A program made the translations under genes and the position numbers. Below the pieces are notes generated by a model. It was not told where the DNA came from. It saw only the letters and a program-made list of their open reading frames with translations, and searched no databases. DNA of 41,007 nucleotides from a virus. Every line of letters starts with the position of its first letter. Within the stretch, counting starts at the first letter, position 1. The DNA is taken from positions 1 through 41,007 of the IMG/VR virus record IMGVR_UViG_3300030419_002210; one strand, given 5' to 3'. Of the stretch, positions 38,835 to 41,007 are shown in pieces.

Positions 38835-39095
38835 TTACTGTTGGTTGTTGGACTCTGGATCAGTGATCTCGTCCATCGCTCCAAAGTAGATTTCTGCTTG
38901 TTCGCCTACTCCACGCCACGGCGATAGATATATGCGACAGTAATCTTGTTCAGTCTTTTCGTTGTACCACACTAATACATGTACCGCCCCATTATCCGTT
39001 GTTGCGGTTGTAGAGTGTAGTCCTTTAGTTTTATGTCCCGTAATGGTTTTCTGTTTAGCAATTCCATTATCGAGTACACCGTAGTATTCGCTCAT
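38835..39095 (-). CDS. Hypothetical early protein, 86 aa
   Basis: The ATG at 39095 overlaps the TGA of the previous gene (ATGA) with GGAAG upstream, preferred to a start six codons earlier. Beta-rich product (KTITGHKTKGLHSTTATTDNGAVHVLVWYNEKTEQDYCRIYLSPWRG). No family recognised. It is the last gene before the terminator at 38768-38825. Confidence 0.6.
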   Translation of the reverse strand: MSEYYGVLDNGIAKQKTITGHKTKGLHSTTATTDNGAVHVLVWYNEKTEQDYCRIYLSPWRGVGEQAEIYFGAMDEITDPESNNQQ

Positions 39096-39373
39096 AGACT
39101 TCCAGCCTTCCATAGACCACTAATGTTTATGTTGCTAATCTCAGCAGCAACACTACTAATAGAGTCTGATATATCTGTCCCGTCTATGTGTTCAATAGAA
39201 TGTGCTATTGCTAATAACGCATATGCTATTACGCGTCCCTCAGCCGATACACCACTCTCACCTAATACTCCACGATCTTGTGCCATAATCATTTCTGCTT
39301 TAGTTGCCGGATTTACGTTAGACTTGGCAATCTCTTGCAGATTTCTAAGGCTATCTTCTGTACTCATTTTCAT
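39092..39373 (-). CDS. Hypothetical early protein, 93 aa
   Basis: ATG at 39373 with GGAGAG inside the end of the upstream gene. Helical product with a Gly/Ser-rich middle (AQDRGVLGESGVSAEGRVIAYALLAIAHSIEHIDGTDIS) and an N-terminal 'EDSLRNLQEIAKSNVNPATKAEMIMAQ'. No motif. It forms a coupled chain with both neighbours. Confidence 0.6.
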   Translation of the reverse strand: MKMSTEDSLRNLQEIAKSNVNPATKAEMIMAQDRGVLGESGVSAEGRVIAYALLAIAHSIEHIDGTDISDSISSVAAEISNINISGLWKAGSL

Positions 39374-39375
39374 GG

Positions 39376-39735
39376 TTACTTTCTCTCCTCAATGTATGAT
39401 TTTAGGGTCTTTTTCGCTTCTCTAGCGGTGTTTCCACGCCAGTATCTAAGGTTCTCTAGGATATAGAGTATCTGTATTACGTCTGCGGAGTTCTTATCTG
39501 AATCCCACTCACGGTTTTGCTCTATATTCTCAATGTATGCTTTAGCGTTCTGAGCGTAGACGTTACCCTCCTTTCTACACGCCCACTCGTAAGCATTTTC
39601 TAGTGCAGTATTCGCTTCTTCTGTTTCAAGGAGATTCTTTGGAGCAACTCCCCGATCTAGACTTCCAATGGTAGTGACGAAATCTAAAATATCGCCATCA
39701 AATCCATCTTCAAATAGTTCGTCAAGGTAGATCAT
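39376..39735 (-). CDS. Hypothetical early protein, 119 aa, paralogue-like to its neighbour
   Basis: Contains 'NTALENAYEWACRKEGNVYAQNAKAYIENI ... DVIQILYILENLRYWRGNTAREAKKTLKSYIEE'. The end of the 123-aa neighbour (39735-40106) has the same plan: 'YLIENIVHHLGLETRGFFGRGTQYRAYLENVTAYVEGLK'. Shared 'LxENLxxWRGxxxxxAKxxLxxYIEG'-type endings suggest an old gene duplication. Helical; role unknown. Coupled by TAATG to the upstream gene. Confidence 0.6.
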   Translation of the reverse strand: MIYLDELFEDGFDGDILDFVTTIGSLDRGVAPKNLLETEEANTALENAYEWACRKEGNVYAQNAKAYIENIEQNREWDSDKNSADVIQILYILENLRYWRGNTAREAKKTLKSYIEERK

Positions 39736-40106
39736 TACTTTAGCCCTTCTACGTATGCTGTAACGTTCTCTAGGTAAGCTCTATACTGAGTTCCACGACC
39801 AAAGAATCCTCTAGTTTCTAACCCTAAATGATGAACTATATTCTCAATTAGGTATAGGGCATAAACACCTGTAAATGGTGTATAGTCCCAGTCTCCCTTG
39901 CCATTGTTTAGTTCTTCATTCCAGTTTGGCATTACACCTTTAGGATCTGTTGTTTGTGGATAAAACTTGCTAACTGGTGCTTCTATCCCAAACGCTGAAG
40001 CTATTTTCTGTCCCCATTCTTCGGTCATAATCGAATGTCCGCTTCCATCGCCCAATTCTTTGACCGCTTCTAGCAGTACTTTCTTATCTAATTTCTGCGC
40101 TTCCAA
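39735..40106 (-). CDS. Hypothetical early protein, 123 aa, TTG start
   Basis: TTG at 40106 with AAAGAGAG upstream; no ATG before residue 24. The helical C-terminal part (ALYLIENIVHHLGLETRGFFGRGTQYRAYLENVTAYVEGLK) resembles the end of the next gene, suggesting duplication. No catalytic or metal motif. Several TTCTA-type phased motifs run through its 5' half. Confidence 0.6.
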   Translation of the reverse strand: MEAQKLDKKVLLEAVKELGDGSGHSIMTEEWGQKIASAFGIEAPVSKFYPQTTDPKGVMPNWNEELNNGKGDWDYTPFTGVYALYLIENIVHHLGLETRGFFGRGTQYRAYLENVTAYVEGLK

Positions 40107-40277
40107 TTTGCGCTCTCTTTCTAATTACTGACTAGACTTTAGATTTCCATTATTACGGGAGATGTCATAAATCTAGTCCAAAATTCTAGGCTGATTCTAA
40201 GATCAGCTTCTAACGCTAATTTCTAACGTTAGTACACGTTATAGTTTTCTGAAATATACCCCCGATCTATTCTTCCA
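40006..40277. repeat. Phased TTCTA-type array crossing two genes and their 122-bp gap
   Basis: Members: TTCTG 40006, TTCTT 40017, TTCCA 40043, TTCTT 40056, TTCTA 40068, TTCTT 40081, TTCTG 40093, TTCTA 40119, TTCCA 40145, ATCTA 40171, TTCTA 40184, 40195, 40208 and 40221, TTCTG 40247, TTCCA 40273. Steps are 11-13 or about 26. The gap (40107-40228) carries the least degenerate members. In coding parts, copies where TAG would fall in frame are changed (CAG at 40006 and 40093, AAG at 40081), while out-of-frame copies keep TAG (40068). Confidence 0.55.
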
Positions 40278-40495
40278 TTAGCAATTGACAGCCAACGGTC
40301 TAAACTTACGTGACGGTTATACTCCATACCCGCGGCGTCGCCGATATTTTCTATGCAGTATTCGCATATAAATTTCGGGAGCGATAGTACAGGTAAAAAC
40401 GAGCCATCGTCACACCGCCAACACTCTTTACAGTGTTCGTCTTCTGAAGCCCCACAAAACTTACATCTATCTTCATTTTCTAGTGTAATTTCCAT
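40229..40495 (-). CDS. Zinc-binding early protein, 88 aa
   Basis: The start at 40495 (MEITLENEDRCKFC) was chosen because the preceding small gene ends 2 nt upstream; an ATG at 40546 would overlap that gene. Cys pairs CKFC, CKEC and CEYC plus single Cys make two likely zinc sites (residues 11-50). Similar small treble-clef proteins are common in phage early regions. It probably binds nucleic acid or a host protein; no specific match. Confidence 0.65.
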   Translation of the reverse strand: MEITLENEDRCKFCGASEDEHCKECWRCDDGSFLPVLSLPKFICEYCIENIGDAAGMEYNRHVSLDRWLSIANGRIDRGYISENYNVY

Positions 40496-40497
40496 GT

Positions 40498-40638
40498 CTA
40501 AATTAGCCCTAGAATTATGAACCAACTTGCTGACCCATGTTCGCATTTACCGTCTAGTTCTACCGTACACCCGTCTTCCGCTTCTGCAATTCCATCGTTG
40601 AACATGAACACTAATTCTGCCCAATCTGGCTGACTCAT
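40498..40638 (-). CDS. Tiny protein with CEHG...SWFIILGLI motif, 46 aa
   Basis: ATG at 40638 overlaps the upstream TGA (ATGA); TAG at 40498-40500. The C-terminal half, DGKCEHGSASWFIILGLI, resembles the 'DG-x-CxHG-xxSWLLxLGxI' signature I recall from many very small proteins of phages, haloarchaea and actinobacteria, usually hypothetical. The N-terminus is acidic. The Cys/His pair may bind a metal together with Cys 24. Too short for routine gene calls, but the motif and coupling support it. Confidence 0.65.
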   Translation of the reverse strand: MSQPDWAELVFMFNDGIAEAEDGCTVELDGKCEHGSASWFIILGLI

Positions 40639-40742
40639 TTCTGACCTACTTTTCTAGAGTGACCTTCTCGCCAGTGTTTCCACATCTCTGCTAGAGTTGA
40701 AAACTCTGACCCACATCGACAGCTTATTTTACTAGGCTTCAT
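40635..40742 (-). CDS. Tiny C2H2-like zinc finger, 35 aa
   Basis: ATG at 40742 after a GAGGATAGAA leader; TGA overlaps the next start. The frame reads SCRCGSEFSTLAEMWKHWREGHS, giving C-x-C, a conserved aromatic and Leu, then H-x4-H: a single compact zinc finger. Coupled with the next gene. In the 96 bp upstream (40743-40838) there is an open stretch without a usable start codon. Confidence 0.55.
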   Translation of the reverse strand: MKPSKISCRCGSEFSTLAEMWKHWREGHSRKVGQK

Positions 40743-40825
40743 TTCTATCCTCTTTCTCTGTCGCTAATGTTCGGGCTAGGTTGCCCGCCAGATACTCTAA
40801 AACTTCTCTCGTCTTAGAATATCTA
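40639..40825. repeat. 13-bp phased TTCTA-type array through the zinc-finger gene
   Basis: TTCTG 40639, TTCTA 40652, TTCTC 40665, TTCCA 40678, CTCTG 40704, TACTA 40730, TTCTA 40743, CTCTG 40756, CTCTA 40795 and ATCTA 40821. Every step is 13 or a multiple of 13. In the gene on the - strand the copy at 40678 reads TGG in frame and that at 40639 reads CAG in frame, where TAG would be a stop; the copy at 40652 is out of frame and keeps TAG. Confidence 0.55.
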
Positions 40826-40838
40826 GCTGGAAATCTAA

Positions 40839-40961
40839 CTAATGATTATCACAGACAATTACTGTCCAACCCTCCAGTTCGCCCGTCTGCTTGTCGTATC
40901 TACCTGTAATGTCGCATACGCATCTCTCAGGAGACGGTACGACTTCAATTTCAGTTATCAT
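40839..40961 (-). CDS. Small early protein, 40 aa
   Basis: ATG at 40961 overlaps the end of the 53-aa gene as read across the contig join; TAG at 40839-40841. It contains CVCD near residues 14-17 and a later Cys (VIVCDNH), perhaps a metal site. Acidic and Thr/Gly-rich middle. It is part of the early unit that starts at the promoter 260-288. No family recognised. Confidence 0.55.
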   Translation of the reverse strand: MITEIEVVPSPERCVCDITGRYDKQTGELEGWTVIVCDNH

Positions 40962-41007
40962 TTCTACTTTGAATCTCCAACCTGCTACCGAATGCTAGCA
41001 TCTCGTT
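40919..41007. repeat. Right copy of 89-bp terminal direct repeat (assembly overlap)
   Basis: Second copy of the end repeat, with two substitutions relative to positions 1-89. Joining the copies makes the - strand reading frames at 33-194 and 40839-40961 complete and contiguous (ATG of one overlapping the end of the other), which supports circularity. Confidence 0.85.

Noticed and set aside
40177-40182. TTGGAC as -35 of a promoter in the gap 40107-40228
   Set aside because: The only -10-like TAATAA is 20 bp away, too far for a confident call.
40743-40838. Open frame between the 40-aa and 35-aa genes
   Set aside because: No ATG, GTG or TTG in frame after the upstream stop; only CTG, leaving 19 codons.
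1-41007. tRNA genes
   Set aside because: No cloverleaf with T-loop GTTCRA-type sequence was recognised in the intergenic regions by eye; a covariance-model scan was not possible here.

Overview
The window looks like one complete genome of a tailed bacteriophage. The first 89 bases recur as the last 89 with two mismatches, so the molecule is circular or circularly permuted, with about 40.9 kb of unique sequence. Terminase, portal, scaffold and major capsid genes are clear. There is no tail sheath, no tape-measure protein, no phage RNA polymerase and no integrase or repressor that I can recognise, so a virulent, short-tailed (podovirus-like) phage is the best reading. Several small proteins resemble types common in marine virus assemblies. 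The host cannot be named from the sequence. The genome is fairly AT-rich, uses many TTG and GTG starts, and is unusually rich in the palindrome CCCGGG.

Layout: two divergent blocks leave a ~1 kb control region at about 970-1955. The late block (about 1955-26743, + strand) holds a zinc-ribbon protein, large terminase, portal, two very large putative internal virion proteins (1098 and 1759 aa), scaffold, major capsid protein, a decoration-like protein, tail fibres (one glycine-rich), an AT-hook basic protein, small membrane proteins that may act in lysis, and two putative tail proteins. The early/replication block (- strand, from 970 leftward across the contig join and from 41007 down to 26740) starts with many tiny, often Cys-rich or acidic proteins coupled by ATGA/TAATG overlaps. 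It continues with a RecB/Cas4-like Fe-S nuclease, a RepA-like helicase, a putative ssDNA-binding protein, a P-loop ATPase, an ERCC4-type nuclease, a putative nucleotide-modification-associated protein, a uracil-DNA-glycosylase/DNA-polymerase-A fusion and a small LuxR-type HTH protein. One + strand gene (35451-36005, possibly the small terminase subunit) sits alone inside the - strand block. The two blocks meet tail to tail with overlapping stop codons at 26740-26743.

The most unusual content is non-coding. (1) A phased array of the pentamer TTCTA (TAGAA on the early-transcript strand) recurs every 12-13 bp across about 2.4 kb around the contig join. It is near perfect at 427-533 and continues, in degenerate form, through several small genes. 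(2) On the late side, nine copies of TGAGAC/GTCTCA crowd 1425-1937, together with a good sigma70-like promoter followed after about 105 nt by an intrinsic terminator, and two further terminator-like hairpins. This layout resembles a regulated leader or a small RNA ahead of the late operon. (3) Four early promoters share a TGN-extended -10, and two of them place a perfect stem-loop at the predicted 5' end of the transcript.
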